Positions 10,796 to 24,663 of a stretch of DNA of 64,000 nt are shown here, one piece after another. The translations under genes were made by a program, and so were the position numbers. The first letter of the stretch is position 1; each line of letters starts with the position of its first letter. This DNA is from Setophaga petechia (Eukaryota > Chordata > Aves > Passeriformes > Parulidae): contig JANCRA010000003.1 in the NCBI GenBank assembly GCA_024362935.1, positions 8,422,001 through 8,486,000 on the forward strand, read 5' to 3'. The notes under the pieces were generated by a model, which saw nothing but the letters and a program-made list of their open reading frames with translations, was not told the origin of the DNA and made no database searches.

Positions 10796-13700
10796 CTCTA
10801 AGTCCTTGGCAGAAATCTACCTGATTTTATGTCCCATTTATGACTTTCTGACAACTGAAAAGTAGTCGTTTTCAGATGAAAGGAGCTGGATTGATAAGTA
10901 TTACAGTCATTTCTCAGCACTGTAATTTTTGTCATCTTTACTTCAGCTATTCTCTTGCTATCCACTGAGTATCATTGGAACACTAAGACACAAAAGTAAT
11001 TTTCATCATTCACCCCTCCAATTCACACCAGTTTTTGCTCTTACTTTTATGTGTTGGACAATACAAGTGCCTGTCATTGTTCTGCAAATTTTATTTTACA
11101 GTTATAATTTTGTCTACAAGTTGTTGATATTTAGATGTTTTAATCTGAACTGTGATCAAAGTCCCAATCCATTACTGAGTTTAAAATAAAAACAGCTGAA
11201 TCAGCCTGGAGATTCATAATATCTGTTAGCAGCAGAGTAGGCATTACCACGTGGTGACACATACCCTCCTCATCTTGCAGCAGTGTGTGCCTCAGATTTC
11301 ATGAGGGATATAGCTGTGCAGAACAGAATATGGGGAAAGAGATCATCAACCAGAGATGCAGTTGTACAGATCTCCCCACATGCCAGGGGACCATGTTGCT
11401 CCTGTTTCATCTCCTGTCTGCTGTGTGAAGGTCAGAGATGTGGCTTAAGATATACAAGAGATAAAAATGGCTAAAAACATAGATGGTGTAAATTGGGGGA
11501 ATAAAAGTGGAATAAAATAAATAAATATTTTCTCATCATTGTACTGAAACATTTTGGCCAGAGCTAAAAATCAGGCTATAGGTGTCTTTAAATGGCTATG
11601 CCCTTTGGTGTTGTTGGGTTTTTTAATATACTATGTATGTAAAAAAAAAACCCTGCTACTTTCTATTCTTTTGCTTTTTAAGACACAAAGAGACCATAGG
11701 TTTTAAACTAGTGTAAATGATCTCCTTCAAATTTTGGAATGGGCTCATGCTCTTTGGAATTCAGTGATGGATAGCTCACAGGAAAACATCAAGTATAAAC
11801 AAGAAAACAACCTTCAGCACTGAAAAATAAATAAACTGAAAAACATACTGGAAGAACTGAAGGAAATGGAACTTGGTGAATGCAAAGGTGTGATTTATTA
11901 AAATCTTGGAGAAAGTTCAGGAGAAATAAACACTTATGCTATTGCAGCATAGGAACTCATCAAAGATATTATTATCCTTCTGTCCTAATGAAAGATGCCA
12001 TAAGAAATCAGAGTGAAATGTGTTCCAGCAAGCATAATTAAAGGATAAATGTGTAAGATTTATAAATAGAAATACGCAAAGGATGTGTTTGTTCACTCTA
12101 GTGGGAAGTGATATTTCAGGAGAAAGGTTCATATGTATTTTACAAAAGGTCTGCAGAAAGACTGAAGAGTCTCCCAGCCTTATGTCCCAGAACGTGAGGG
12201 CATTTTAGCCAAAAGCTGCACAGCAGGTCTGGTGTCTGTAACGTTGGGGTTGGCCTTCTCTGTTGATAAGGACAGTTCATGTCATACATCTGAGTTTTTC
12301 AAGTCATTTACCAGCTCTACTTCTATTTCAGAGAGGACAAGGGCATGGATATGTCTGGGAATTCTAGTGGATGGAGTTTCTGGATGAGTACAATCTATGT
12401 ACAGTTCCTGCCCCATAGAAAAGACATTTCTTCAGCTGTGGTTATAATAGGCATCCTTGAAAGAACATGGAATTACTGATTATGAGCTAAACTTACAACC
12501 TGGATTGATATTCTTCTAGGGGCACATAGAGTTCTCTAGAACAAATGATACAAAACTCAACCTTAATGCAAAAATTAAAACAACTTTTACTAAAAGATAT
12601 GTCTTGGTGTTCATGTCAGTGGGTTAATGATTTAAATACTGCGTACATTGCTTTGCTAATTGCCAAGAAGACATTCTGATCAAATAAAATTTTCAATTCA
12701 AATAGAAAATTGGCTTATAAGTAGAAAGTTAACCCTGGTTTATTACTGGAAGCATTCATGTTCCAAAACCTAGGTTCTTTTATTGGCTGCCTTTAAAAGA
12801 GAAGGAATCCCTTTGTATTTCCATGCTCACAATGTGGTCATGTAAAGGCAGAAGGTTAATAAAGAGCATTTTGCTAAATTTATACATCCTTGTGTGCTTG
12901 GCTATCTGCTGTGAAATATCATTTGCTTTTAGTAGGAAGCCACAGGTATTGAACTGATTGGTACAGTTTCTTTATGAGAACTCACTGCAAGTTGGGGAAC
13001 GCTTTCTATTTCACAGCAGGTCTGTCTTTTAATTTGAGTAGCTGATGCACTGGGGCTGGAGGAAGAAATAGTGAACTTTTGATTCCAGTCAGCTTTCCCC
13101 AGGTATCCACAGAGGAGCACACAGATAAAATGGACAAAGGAAGGGAAAAGCTGTAATTGCAATGCTCTGCAGGCTGGATGGCAGCAGGCTCTGCCTTAAC
13201 TCTGCTGTAGCAGGATGCAAGCTAAGGACAATGCCACACTGAATGTCTGCTGCTAAACCTGGTTAGGCACCATTTTTTCACCTCAGGACCAGTATGGCAC
13301 CCAGTTCTTTTCAGCCCTAACCCAGCATATTGACTCAGTGTCATCATCCAGACTCAGCAGCATCACCCCGAGGTGGATCTTTGAAGGCTCTAGAGAGCCA
13401 CTGGAGCTCTGCTGTGAGACCTGTCTGTGCTGCCAGACAGGAGAAAGAGGAAAGGAAGCTCAGTGCTGCTTTGGGGATACCTCTGTGAAGATGCTGGGTG
13501 GGTAGGGGAGGATTTTCTTATATGGCAGCATGTTTTTTTAAAAGGAAGAAGGCTCTTGCCTCATGACAGCAGCTCCTGGAAGGGCATTGACTGCAATTTT
13601 GCACTTCATACATTTGTAAATGCTAAATGCACTGCATGCTTTTCTCATTTAGTGTTCCCAGTTGCTTTGTTCCTTTCTTTCTCAGGAGGGACTAAAGACT

Positions 13701-16700
13701 GCCTGAGAGAAGTCATACCAAACTAACTGTGACAGTTTATCTGGGTTGGAAACAGGACCAAACAGCAAACCCCACATCCAGGGAGATGGTCAAGGAAGGG
13801 TGAGATTCAGAGTAGTGTTGGGTTTTTTTGCTTCCTGTGATTTTCTTCCACCTATGGAGGATTTCAAAAGACTGGTTTAGGGCAAATGAAGGCTTATTGC
13901 CAAGTATTGGTAATGCATTCCTATATTCTGTGTTGACTTGTGGGGAACTGCAACAAGATTGTCCTCAGTGAAATAAATGCCCCTACTGGGCATGTAAGAA
14001 AACCAGATTGTCTTCTGAAAAGCAACTCCAGAAATGAAGAATAAAACCACAAAAACCACAAATAGCTTATGGCTTACTTGTCTTAAGAAAAAAAAAAAAA
14101 GAAAAAAAATAGAAGGGAAAAGGAGGGACCTTCTGCAACACTAAAAGGTTGGAAGATGGAGAAAGCCAATTCTTGCTTCTGTCTTTTAATAAATACACAA
14201 TGCTAGTGAGGATATTGGCTCTCTTTCCTGAGGAAATCCAGCATGCTCTTAACAATTCCTGTACTTTGCCAGGCAGACCTCAAAATTACATGGCTAAAAA
14301 TGTAATATCCTTCTTTCCATACATGCAGATGGTAGAAATAAGTAACCCTTGGAGATCAGATAATTTAAAGATGGCTGAAATTTTCAAATGAATTATTTTT
14401 GGTGAAAAAGATGGATTTCTACCAAGCAGAAATATCTGCTCTCAGAAATGTCTTATTTTTATTGTAAATCTGAAAAGGGACCACAACTAGAGAAAATTCT
14501 TGCCAAGTTTTTAAAATTTTTTATTGCTTCCATGTTTGTAAATGTTTACAGAAGATCTGAATGCTCTGTAATAATTCTTCTGCCTTTTGCTAACACTGCA
14601 ACAGGTTTACTAAAGACTTTTTTATAAAGTGATAAGACAATTTCAGTCATTCTATAGAAATAAATTATTTTGATTCAATATTCCAACAAATAGTTTGTTT
14701 CATCCAAGTATGAGAGGATATCATCGTCTCACATCTGCAACAAGTAACAGTTTAGGAGAGGAGAAAATTATAACCCCTTACCATAAATAGTCATTTTTAG
14801 ACTTCTTACCATGTGCACATGATCCATGTGGAATTCCCTGTTGTTTTAAAAGGCAACTTGCTTGGCCTGCTGCTGGGAGAATACCTTTAGTTGCATTTCC
14901 TGTTATAGTTTATTCAAGGATGTATTCAACCCTATTCCCTAGAACACTTATGCAAATTGCAGTTTAAAAACACCAAACCCTTAAGGTAATATAAAGTAAT
15001 ATTGTAGCTTTTCATGAAATCTCACTGAAAAGTGCAGACTGCTATAACCACAAGACCTTCTTCCACACAAATGTTTGCCTCTTGCTGCACACAGTGACCC
15101 AGGCCTGGCACACAGAGAGGCACAGAGCCAGGCTTGACAAGCCAACTACCACAGCAGAATAGCTGCTCCATGCCAAGGCACTGCAGCTCCAAAGCTGCTT
15201 GGGCTGCCATGAAAACTCATAAGGATTTTTCCTGTCATTGGCTGGAGGATGTGAACACACCAGAGCAGCCAAGCCAGAGAGAAGGCTGCTACAAGATCTA
15301 CATTTTAGTCTAATCCTGTCCTTTGAGATTGGCCAGGAGCAGGACACTAAAAATGTCACATGTCAGGCTTAGTGCTGACTGAAAGGTGTCAAAAAGTTAT
15401 TAAAGGCAAATATTTTTTCCCTTAGGTCCTCCTGGGTGTAGAAACATCACTTTTCACATGCTTACTAAAGTAATGGGCAGGCATCAAAGAAACAAATGAC
15501 TCTATGACCATTCCTTTTCTGAAGTATATACCTCAATTATTTCACTTTGAACTACCCAAATAGGAATAAAAGTAGATATAAAATAGGAATTATGAACAGC
15601 CTTATCGTATTTTTCATTATATAATTTAGGAAATGTTTTTGTCAGTACATATTAATTTGTCTCGTGAAGACTTTTTGAACAGACAAATTAAATTAATTGT
15701 AATTAGGACAGAGAAGTTGCATAGCTTCATATTATGTCTTTGTGATGTTCTTAAAATAGAAGCTTTGTAAATATCTTTGATAATTAACACATGAAATATT
15801 AATTGCACATATCCATAGTGGGAGATACTGAGGAGGGTGAAATTGAATTACTCTCTCATACTTAACAATTTTTTTAGTTTTGCAGAAAACCAGATGTGCT
15901 GAAATTGGGTCCACACAGAGTTAGCAGTCTTTCTATTATATCTCTGTGTATAAAGTCTTGTGTTTAATGCAGACATAGGATTTTGCATGTATGCAGCTTA
16001 TTTCAGGATTTCCTGCTGCCCTCTCCTATGACCTGGAGCTACTTTGAGCTACACAAGGACTAAGGGAGGAAAAGAGTCCTAGTGGGGACAACTAATGGCA
16101 GGAAGGGAGGGAATAGAATACCTGATGGACACATTTCATTCCTCCTTTAGCCTATGACCTAACATAGAGTTAAGAGAAGAAAGAACATCCGTAATTCTTC
16201 AGCTGGGTTATGAATTGAGAGAAATCTGGGCCATAGTTTATACATGGCCTGGCTGACCTTGAACATTCACACAAAGCTTCCCCAGAGTCAATTCCCACAG
16301 CTTGGATAGATAAAGACCATCTGTAAGACAGATGTGACATAATAATGTTTTAGCTGTAGTTCAAGATGCTTTTACAGCTTCTATAGAAAACCACTGCTAT
16401 GAGTATTTCCTTCCTTCTCTCTCCTGTTAACCTGGGCTGGAAACTGGATTTGAGAGTCCAATATGCCCTGGGAGTGGGCAAGAGGAGCAGTGGGAAACAG
16501 TGCAGAAGAATACAAGAGGAACACTGGAGGTTTACTGGGTTTGATGTTCACTTGCTAAACTGTACTTTTAGCAGCAGATTTCCATTGTAGTAGAGATGAG
16601 TAATATGTCTGGAGGAGACCTCATATTTTCATCACTTGAAATGTCTTATTTGCTCTCAAATTCCTGACAAAATTGTTAATCTTCAGCAATCACCATCTTG

Positions 16701-17162
16701 GTCACCACTTGTGGGCTAGATTTCTCCATAGGAATATGAAGTTCTGGCAGGTCCTTCCTAACAAATGCCTTCTCAGCATTATTAACACACGATCTATGTT
16801 ACATGCTGGCAAATCATAATATTTTCTGGTGTGCTACTACACTCTGTGCTACTGTGAACACTTCACACCAGTTCTGTTTCATGTCTTTGGGCTGAATAAT
16901 AACAAGGTGAATCAAATCTTCTTTCCCGCTTCCTTTACCCCTTCTTCATTACCAGTCTCCTTTGCTTTCATATTCTCTTCTTCCCCACCCCTTTCCATGT
17001 CTTCCCCTCAGTTCCTACAGCAGTTCATCCCTTCTTCAATGATCACCTGCACCAAAGGCCAGAAAGAAGCACATGAGTGTGCCTGAAACTATGGCAGGAA
17101 ACATGCTCCTTTTCAGGTAAGAGGCTCTCTGGAGGAGAATCATAGAGGCAATAGGAGTTTTG
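10796..17162. other. Unique non-coding DNA
   Basis: More than 6 kb without a supported gene. It holds scattered low-complexity runs, such as A-rich sequence at about 14087-14110, and small inverted repeats (for example 7-bp arms at 16318-16334). Local GC rises around 13.3-13.5 kb and 15.05-15.3 kb without CpG enrichment. The reading frames are short and carry no recognisable domains. Confidence 0.55.
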
Positions 17163-17227
17163 GTTTGTTTTTTGTTTTTTTTTTTTTTTTTTTTTTTTGT
17201 TTTTTTTTGTTTTTTTGTTTTTTTTTT
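17163..17227. repeat. T-rich low-complexity tract
   Basis: About 65 bp of T interrupted only by single G residues and a few early GG. It may be a decayed poly(A) tail of a minus-strand retroposon, but no retroposon body can be recognised on its right side (17228-17280). Confidence 0.9.
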
Positions 17228-17280
17228 AAATTCACATTCTTTTTAAAAGGATGTTTCTTACTTTACTTTTAGAGAAGGGC

Positions 17281-17327
17281 AGATTCATCTGCATGCTGAT
17301 ATAAGAGATAGATTCATTTGCATGCTG
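17281..17327 (+). repeat. Short direct duplication with octamer-like motif
   Basis: The 18-mer AGATTCATCTGCATGCTG (17281-17298) recurs as AGATTCATTTGCATGCTG (17310-17327) with one difference, period 29 bp. The second copy contains ATTTGCAT, the octamer motif bound by POU-family transcription factors. The first has ATCTGCAT. Binding is only a possibility. Confidence 0.85.
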
Positions 17328-20300
17328 CTGAAAGTGAAAATAAATTAGCTGCCTAAATCCCTGGTTCCTATTCTACTGAGGAAGTAAGAGACATGCTCAT
17401 TAACATTTTATGCAGCCTCTGGATAGAAACAATGTATGCAGAGTCAAAGAACAGCTCCTAGATTTCAATATTGAACTCTTTGGATGCCTAAAAATAAATC
17501 AGATTCCTCAAGGCTTGCTACAAAAAAAAAAATTGCTGTTACGAGAGATTCCCTTGGGTTCAGATCACCATAATAGAGCCATTCTCATGACTGTAAGTAA
17601 TTCCCTTTATGCCCTTGCAAATAGCCTGACCTGTGGCTGTTATGGAGAAAAATGTGGCTGCTAATATACTCAGGGTGCAAAAACCTACTGTAAAAAGCCT
17701 GGATATTGACAAATCCTGGAGCTATGTAGGACTTTTTCACCTGTTGTGTTTTTTGTCTGGTTGCCTTTTTTGTTTCAATTGGTTAATTTTTTGGTTAATT
17801 TTTAAAATTTCATTGGTTGTTTTTTTAACAACTCATAATTATAAACAAAATCCTATTTGATAATAGCAATTCCTAGCCCAGGCCTGATTATGTCCTCAGC
17901 AGTTTCCAGCAGTGATGATTTTCTCATTCCTGTCCTATGAAGAAGAGTTGCCAACATTGCAACCACTTCTGATCACTACAGTCTCTTTCAACAGGCAACT
18001 TCAGCTCCTGTATCACTTCTAACTGATTCAACATTCCTCTGAGTTTCTCACATTTGTTGGTGAGAGAGTATTTCTAGAGACACTAAAAATATCCAGAAGG
18101 AACTGCATTTTCCAGCCTTGGCTATTGAAGCCATTAAGCATTTTATTTTGTAATTTTCAATCACATGATTCTTACTCGACTCTTTTTTACTGACTCTTGG
18201 CAAAAAAAATTGAGCATCTGGTCCTCTTTTGAGAAGGTTTTTGAATTTGTATTTCAGTTAGATTTCTACTTTCATGTCCATCTACTCCCTTTCCTTCTGC
18301 CAACAATCCTCTCCTCTGCCTGCTTGCTTGTCTTTGCTTTTCTTTTGATGTTTTACATATCCCTGAGGATTCTCTCCCTTGTGCTTCAGCAGGGATTTTC
18401 AACTTCACACAGATCCCTTACATGAAACATATTGTCCTTTACCACAATCTTTCTGCAAGTAAATTATTTAGACACAGAAGAACACTTGTGCACAACTTGT
18501 AAAATAACTGCTGATTCCACAAGCATCTTTAGCAAAATCATAAGGCCCTGTTGGCAGAAAGAGTGTCCTCTGAAGTGAGCAACATTTTTATGTAGCAAAC
18601 ACTCTTCTTTTTTCCTTTAAAAAACTACATATTTTTTTCTGTGAAATGTGAAAGGTTTTATCTGTGAGTATGAGCAGTAGCAATAGTTTCTACTCCAGAG
18701 CTATAAATAAAAACAGAAAAATTTGTCCTTTTAGCTATACAAGAGTGAATCTAATTTAGCCAATTCACAGAATAAAAAAGCAGTCAAAATAATCTCTTGA
18801 GATCTGACTGATCTGAACATTTCTTGATGTAACTGATTAGACCACACTCAAAACTTTTGTCCAAACACTTGGATCCATCTCTGCTATCTTTATTTTAGAT
18901 TTTTTTAGTACAACACCTCTAAAGGGTAAAAGTTCTGTCTCTATGAAAGTGCACTATGTACATTTATTTGCTAGCAGACTGCCCTAATCAGTCCACAAAA
19001 TTTCTTAGAAATTACAGAGGGGAAAAAAAAGTAAGTCTGCAATTCACAGCAAAATAGCTTACAAAGTCATATCTAATGTCAATAAAACAAATATTGAAAT
19101 TATTTTCCAGGGAGAAAACAAGAGAAGCCAGCAGTTCTGATTCTAGTATGTACTTCAGAATTGCAGTATCTGCTTTGCCTGAACACCATTCAGTAAAAAT
19201 GTTTGCACTATGGAAATGCATCTAAATCACTAATTCTGCATAGAATTGATTACAAAACCACAATGATCAATAAATCTATAGTCTCATTCTGACTCACCAA
19301 CTAATATTGATAAAGTTACAGGCAGGATTGCAGGGGGGTATCTAGTCCATTACCCTGCAACAAGGGAGAAACAGGGAAACATAATCTGCTTCTCATAGAT
19401 GGTTTTTCAATATTAAAAAGCTGTAACCATGGGGAAGAACCCATGTTCCCTCAAGGTAAGCTATTTTGTGGTTAATCATCACCATCATTAGAGAGTTTTC
19501 CCTAGTGCCTGTCCCAAATTTCCTTTCATTCAACAATTTAGTCTCATTACTACTTCTCCTGTTCATTGAAGATGCCAGCAAAAATTGATTCTCTTTCTCT
19601 TTGCACCAATGTATTCCATGTAAAGGTTTCTCTATTCTAAGGTCATATTTTCTGAGCCTTTCTGTCTTTCTGTTACACGCAGTGATTTGCCTGAGCATTT
19701 ATACACTAAAAACAAGTTTGGATAAGACCTTCTGCAAATTTGGAAACCAAGAGATAAAATCTTTCATGCGAGGTTTAATCCAAGTTGGCTGCATAGTAAA
19801 TGTTAGAAGCAGCTTGTGATTCTTCACATAAATCTTGCCCAGAACAGGAATAAAACCTTATAAATATCATGTTTGTATACAGATTTCTTCCTGGATGAAC
19901 AGAAAGCAGATCCACAATTATAAAAAATAATACATCACAGGTAGTATGACCTCAGCCTCTGTCAGTCTCCTAGTCATTAAAATTGTAATAAGCTGATAAT
20001 TCAAGCTTTACTGAAACAATTTACTGAACAATTAATGCTTGGGTGTGGCTGAAAGTGCTCATGAGGGAACACTGAGCCCTCCTCCAGCCAAGAAAGGAGA
20101 TGTAAGAGATGGTAAGTGGTTGTAGCTGCAGGTTTCAGTCTTTGGCAGGAACCCAGGTTCAAACAGGGAAACTGAGCTTGCTGTGCTGCTGATGCCCCTG
20201 TTTGCCTCTGCCCACCTCTGTCCACTGATGAACAGCACTGGCAACAGATAGGATTGCAAAACTGCAATGGAGCAAGATTCTCTTCTGCCAGACGACAACA

Positions 20301-23300
20301 AGAGAAATATGGTGCATTATTGTCATGGCAAGGCAGGGCCTTGCTGGAGGACAGTGTCTGAGAATGAAGGCATTGCCACCTCAGCAGAACCTTTCCAGCC
20401 AATCACAAAACCTTCTCACACAGATATAGTGACATTTTCCACCTGTCCTAAAGAGAAAAGATAGGTCTCACCATTTCCCTTGGTTTTAGATTGTTCACAC
20501 TACAATGAGAAGTCTAATTGCCTGAAAAGGATTAATCTCATTTTCCCACAGTGCTCAGAAAAAACACATTTTTTCCCTCACAATTTGCCAGTTCTTTGCT
20601 ACAGAACATTACAGAATGGGTACAATGGGTAAGAGCTGTGGAACATGACCAAAGAAATTCCAATGAAACACCCAAGCAGAGATGCACTGAGAGTGAGACT
20701 TGTGACAATGCAAGACGACCTTGCAGTTTGGATGACCAGGCCTGGGCTTAGCTGTGCCCAAACCTTGCACTAACCTTTAGACTGGACTTTGCAAGTAGAG
20801 CCACACCCACCTCAGTAGGCTGATAGCAGACCAAGAGAAATGCCAAAAGGCTACCAGTCCAGGCTGAAAACTTGTGTATGATTAAGTAAGGGTTTAGCTG
20901 GTGCTTGAGCCTTTTCTGGAGAGGATGCATGACTGTCACACCAAGCAGTGGAGCACGGGACTTCTCCATGTCCAGTAGAAATGGCAGAATGAAATGCAAG
21001 AACCATGAGACAGGCACATTTGTCAATGAGTGCTCTTAAAGGAAACAATTCTGCTCTGTAACACCACAATAGTTACCAAGATGAAAAGGTGAGATGGTGT
21101 GCTGAGATATATTTATGAATACTTTGTCTTTGAAAGAGTGACTCTTTTGGGTCCTCTGTTTATTCACAGACTACCCCAATGAATGCTTCCTCAGGTTTGG
21201 GCTGCTGTCCCTGGAAGAGCACAAAAAGTGTTGGGAATTCTAGTCACATGGAAACAACTTGGTTTGTTACACTGACTAGTTACAAATTTGTAATTGAACT
21301 ATTAATAGGAAGTATATTTGTAAATGCAGTAGCCACCTGGTCAAGCTATTTTCAAAACCAGCTGCTTAGACCGAGGTCAACTTTACCATAGGTACATAGG
21401 AATTTATTAGCAGGTACAAAAAGCAAACTGCTCCTTTTGGGGAAAACAGAACACCTCATTGTTGTGGCAAAATAAGAAATCAGCATTTTTAAGACTAGAA
21501 AAAATATCCTTTAGACAGACATCTTTATTATAGAGTTTCTTTTCTTCAACAGTGCTTTGGTAATGAATAGAAGAACCAAAGTGATTCATGAATAGTTCCT
21601 AAAGGACCAAATATAGCTGCAAACCCTGGCTGAGCATGGGCAGAGGTTTGCTGTGCTTAAAATTCAGTTGGTTCAGTTATGGACATGAGCTTTGAGTTGA
21701 TGGATACTTTTTCTTCATTCATCTCATCAAGATGCTTGATTGGGTCTTCAGTTGGAAGCCCTTCTGTAGTTCATTTATGAAATGTGAGGAAAGAGTCAGA
21801 AAATGCTTGTGGTAATTAGAAACAGTCTGGCTTTCACAAATCAGATAGAGTGGGTTTTATAGCGTATAAAATGGTGTTCACTTGGAGTATTTCTCTCAGA
21901 CAAGAGTAGTTTTAAAGCTTACATGGTTAAGATATTATGTGAACACTGCACTGTTGAACACCATTGATTTGACTTGTATCCTGGCACTAATATTTGGTTG
22001 AAGTAAATAATTCAGTAATGATACAGTGTTTATTGTATATTCTCTGAAGAGCTATTTATATTATTCCACACACTGTTCTAAAGCAACAGCCTGTATTAAA
22101 GTGCTTTGCCATCATAAGGGACATAAATGAAATCAGCCTGACTCAAATGCCCAAATTAAAACAGTCTTAGGGGATTTCAAGATAAGGAAGCTGAGATTGC
22201 CTGTTAGGACATAAGTGGCTTAGTGGCAGGAGGGAAGAATAGAGTGAATCAAGCCAGAATTCTAAACACAGAAATCTAAACACAACCTGAGGTTCTGCCA
22301 CTTGGACGAAGCACAACTCCTTTCTTGCATGCTTTATCACAGAGGTAGGTCATGTAGACCACATATAAAAGTAAAGCCTTGAACATGTCATGAAATTGCA
22401 TCAGTTCTCTAAAGAGCAGTAAAGTAAGCCTTCCTGTCCTGGCCAAATGTCTGCATATTAAATTCTGAAAGCTCTGTAGTTTCAGTTGCATTTGAAGCAC
22501 ATGACGCTTTCAGGAGACATTGAGTTGGTTACAAGTCACAGGTTTTAAAAAACTTTCATTTGACTGTTAAGTCCCACCATCTAGGAATATCTGTCCTACT
22601 AAATGTCCTGGCTCTACTAGTATTAGCTTTTATCATCAAGGTTTGTTTATTATCTTAAAGAGATGAGAAATGTCCTTATGAAATTACTCTCCAGTTGGAC
22701 TTGCAGTCCTGAATCACTTAGACATCAGAAAAACTACTTTTCATCCACTTTAAAGTATAATTTTAAGTACTTAAATGGCACAACAGAAAAGAAAAAAAAG
22801 TATATTTCTCTGGTGGGGGTATCCTACAGAAATAGGAAATGATAATTTTTACATCCATTTTTTCCTTCCATTAGATTATCATCTCTCTGGGACAAAACTC
22901 ATCATCTTAACACCAAGTCACAATGTTGACCTGAAACCTGACTGAGCAGTTGGTGCTGATCCCTTTCAGACAAGGTTCTGGAGACACAGAAAATGTGGCC
23001 TGCAGCTAGAATCCATCATCATTCTGCAGAGGTGTTCAAAAGAAAAGATCCACACCCAGTTGCCTAGTTGCAACTGAGCTTTTGTTATTGCCCTAACTGC
23101 ATAATTCGGTAAAAGAAAAGCATTTAAAAATGGATTCTCATTTCTCAGAGTACAAATTATTTTGCTCCTGGAGAAGGTCTATTTATGGATAGTAAATTAT
23201 AAACTAGTACACTTTAATTTAGTTCACTTTATTCCAGCTACAGTTCATACCCTCAGCATCTGAGTCCTCAAGGTGCCAATCTGAATCATCGTGTGCCTAC

Positions 23301-23474
23301 CTGCCTAATTTGCATGTACAATCTGATAATTAACAGTGCTTTTGGCTTGCTGTCATGGTTGACTTCTGTGGTCTCCATTTGCGAGATATTCAGATAACCT
23401 CTGCCTGCAGAAATTATGTTTGCAATAGACAAACCTGCCTTTTGTGATGTATTGGTCTTTATACATTTTGGATT
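17328..23474. other. Unique non-coding DNA
   Basis: No supported gene in about 6 kb. The 20.0-20.4 kb interval is somewhat GC-richer and holds a 133-codon minus-strand frame (20001-20402). It shows no known domain and no conserved-looking amino-acid pattern, so I do not call it a gene. Confidence 0.55.
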
Positions 23475-23508
23475 ATTTTCATTTTCTATATATTTTCATT
23501 TTCTATAT
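23475..23508 (+). repeat. Perfect 17-bp tandem duplication
   Basis: ATTTTCATTTTCTATAT occurs twice head to tail (23475-23491 and 23492-23508) without mismatch, which points to a recent slippage event. Confidence 0.97.
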
Positions 23509-23738
23509 GGGAACAAAGAGCGTAGAAACAATCATTTTGTCTCTCAAATGAATGGCAATGCAGGTGACCAAAAATTTCTAAAGATAATAATTATGTCACA
23601 GAACTCTTCCTGTGTACAGAAATATGAGGCATTCAGAGCTATGAACTCGACTAAATTAATAAATACTTTGCAAAGAGACCCTTATTACCAATGCTTCTCA
23701 GAGACTTTCCTCAGTATATGGACTGTGTCTTTTGGATA

Positions 23739-23801
23739 GAGACTGCTTTTTAATTTTGAGGCCAGCTGTACCATTATAATATATTAGAAGCAAAGGAGAC
23801 A
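23739..23801 (+). repeat. Unidentified 63-bp repeat, copy A
   Basis: This 63-bp stretch, beginning GAGACTG and ending GGAGACA, aligns without gaps to 24601-24663. I count 50 identical positions of 63. The shared cores are TTTTTAATTTTGAG, TACCATTAT and GCAAAGGA. I do not recognise the family. It could be two remnants of one unclassified dispersed repeat or an old local duplication. Confidence 0.75.
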
Positions 23802-24600
23802 ATTTTATATGCAAAACCAAGAAAAAAATTTGGCTTCATCTAAAAATGAATAAAAATCTTTCTTAATAGTGCTGTTTTGCCATACAGAATTAGACTTTTT
23901 TTCCCTGCCAGTAATAAATTGTTGACACACTGAACAAAGGAAGAACAGATAAAAATACAACATGTGCACAAGAAAAAAAGTCTTATTCCAAATGACATCC
24001 TGAAATAAATCTTCTCTGTGTGAGAGGAAGAAGCAAGAATTGAATTTAATAGATTTGCTTTTACAAAAATCAAGTTGCCAAAACCCCTAGGTATGGTATC
24101 ACCCCAGCTCACAGAAGTGGATGACATCTACTAGTTTATGACACCACATTTTTGTGAGTACTGTTCTCCTCATAGATCAGCTATCATCAGTCCCCAAGAG
24201 CTCAGCCAAGTGCTGAAGCTGTGGTCTTGATCATGATGTGATCCTGCCGCAGTGGTAATTAGCTCTCAAATGGAAACCACATAGTACAGAAGAAAGGGAG
24301 TGTCTAACCATCAACCACTCAGAAGGAGAAGCACATCTTCCACTGTGACTCACCACCTACAAGCTGCATATCCCAGAAGAAATTCCCTTTCCTACTCTTT
24401 TTAAGAAACTGACTTCCGAAAGATCTTCAGATCTCTTGGTGTTTCTTTAGTTCCTTCCCTTTTTGTGGAACTCAGAGTTTGAAATAAACTAGTCACGAGA
24501 GGCAAATTATGCTTACCTTAGGGGAATCAGGCTGTTGAGATGCCACAAAACAGGAAACGTGCTCCCTTCACTGAGTTAACAAAGTTATTCTGAGAACCTA
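23802..24600. other. Unique non-coding DNA
   Basis: The DNA between the two copies of the unidentified repeat. No gene or other repeat recognised. Confidence 0.6.
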
Positions 24601-24663
24601 GAGACTGATTTTTAATTTTGAGCTTAGTGTTACCATTATGAGATGCTAGCAGCAAAGGAAACA
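24601..24663 (+). repeat. Unidentified 63-bp repeat, copy B
   Basis: Partner of 23739-23801, same orientation, 862 bp downstream, 13 mismatches in 63 bp and no gaps. The flanks on both sides do not align, apart from a short TAGAGACTG overlap at the left edge. Confidence 0.75.

Noticed and set aside
20001..20402. 133-codon minus-strand reading frame in a GC-richer patch
   Set aside because: Cys/Ser/Leu-rich composition without a domain, no splice or start context, and a second overlapping frame of similar quality.
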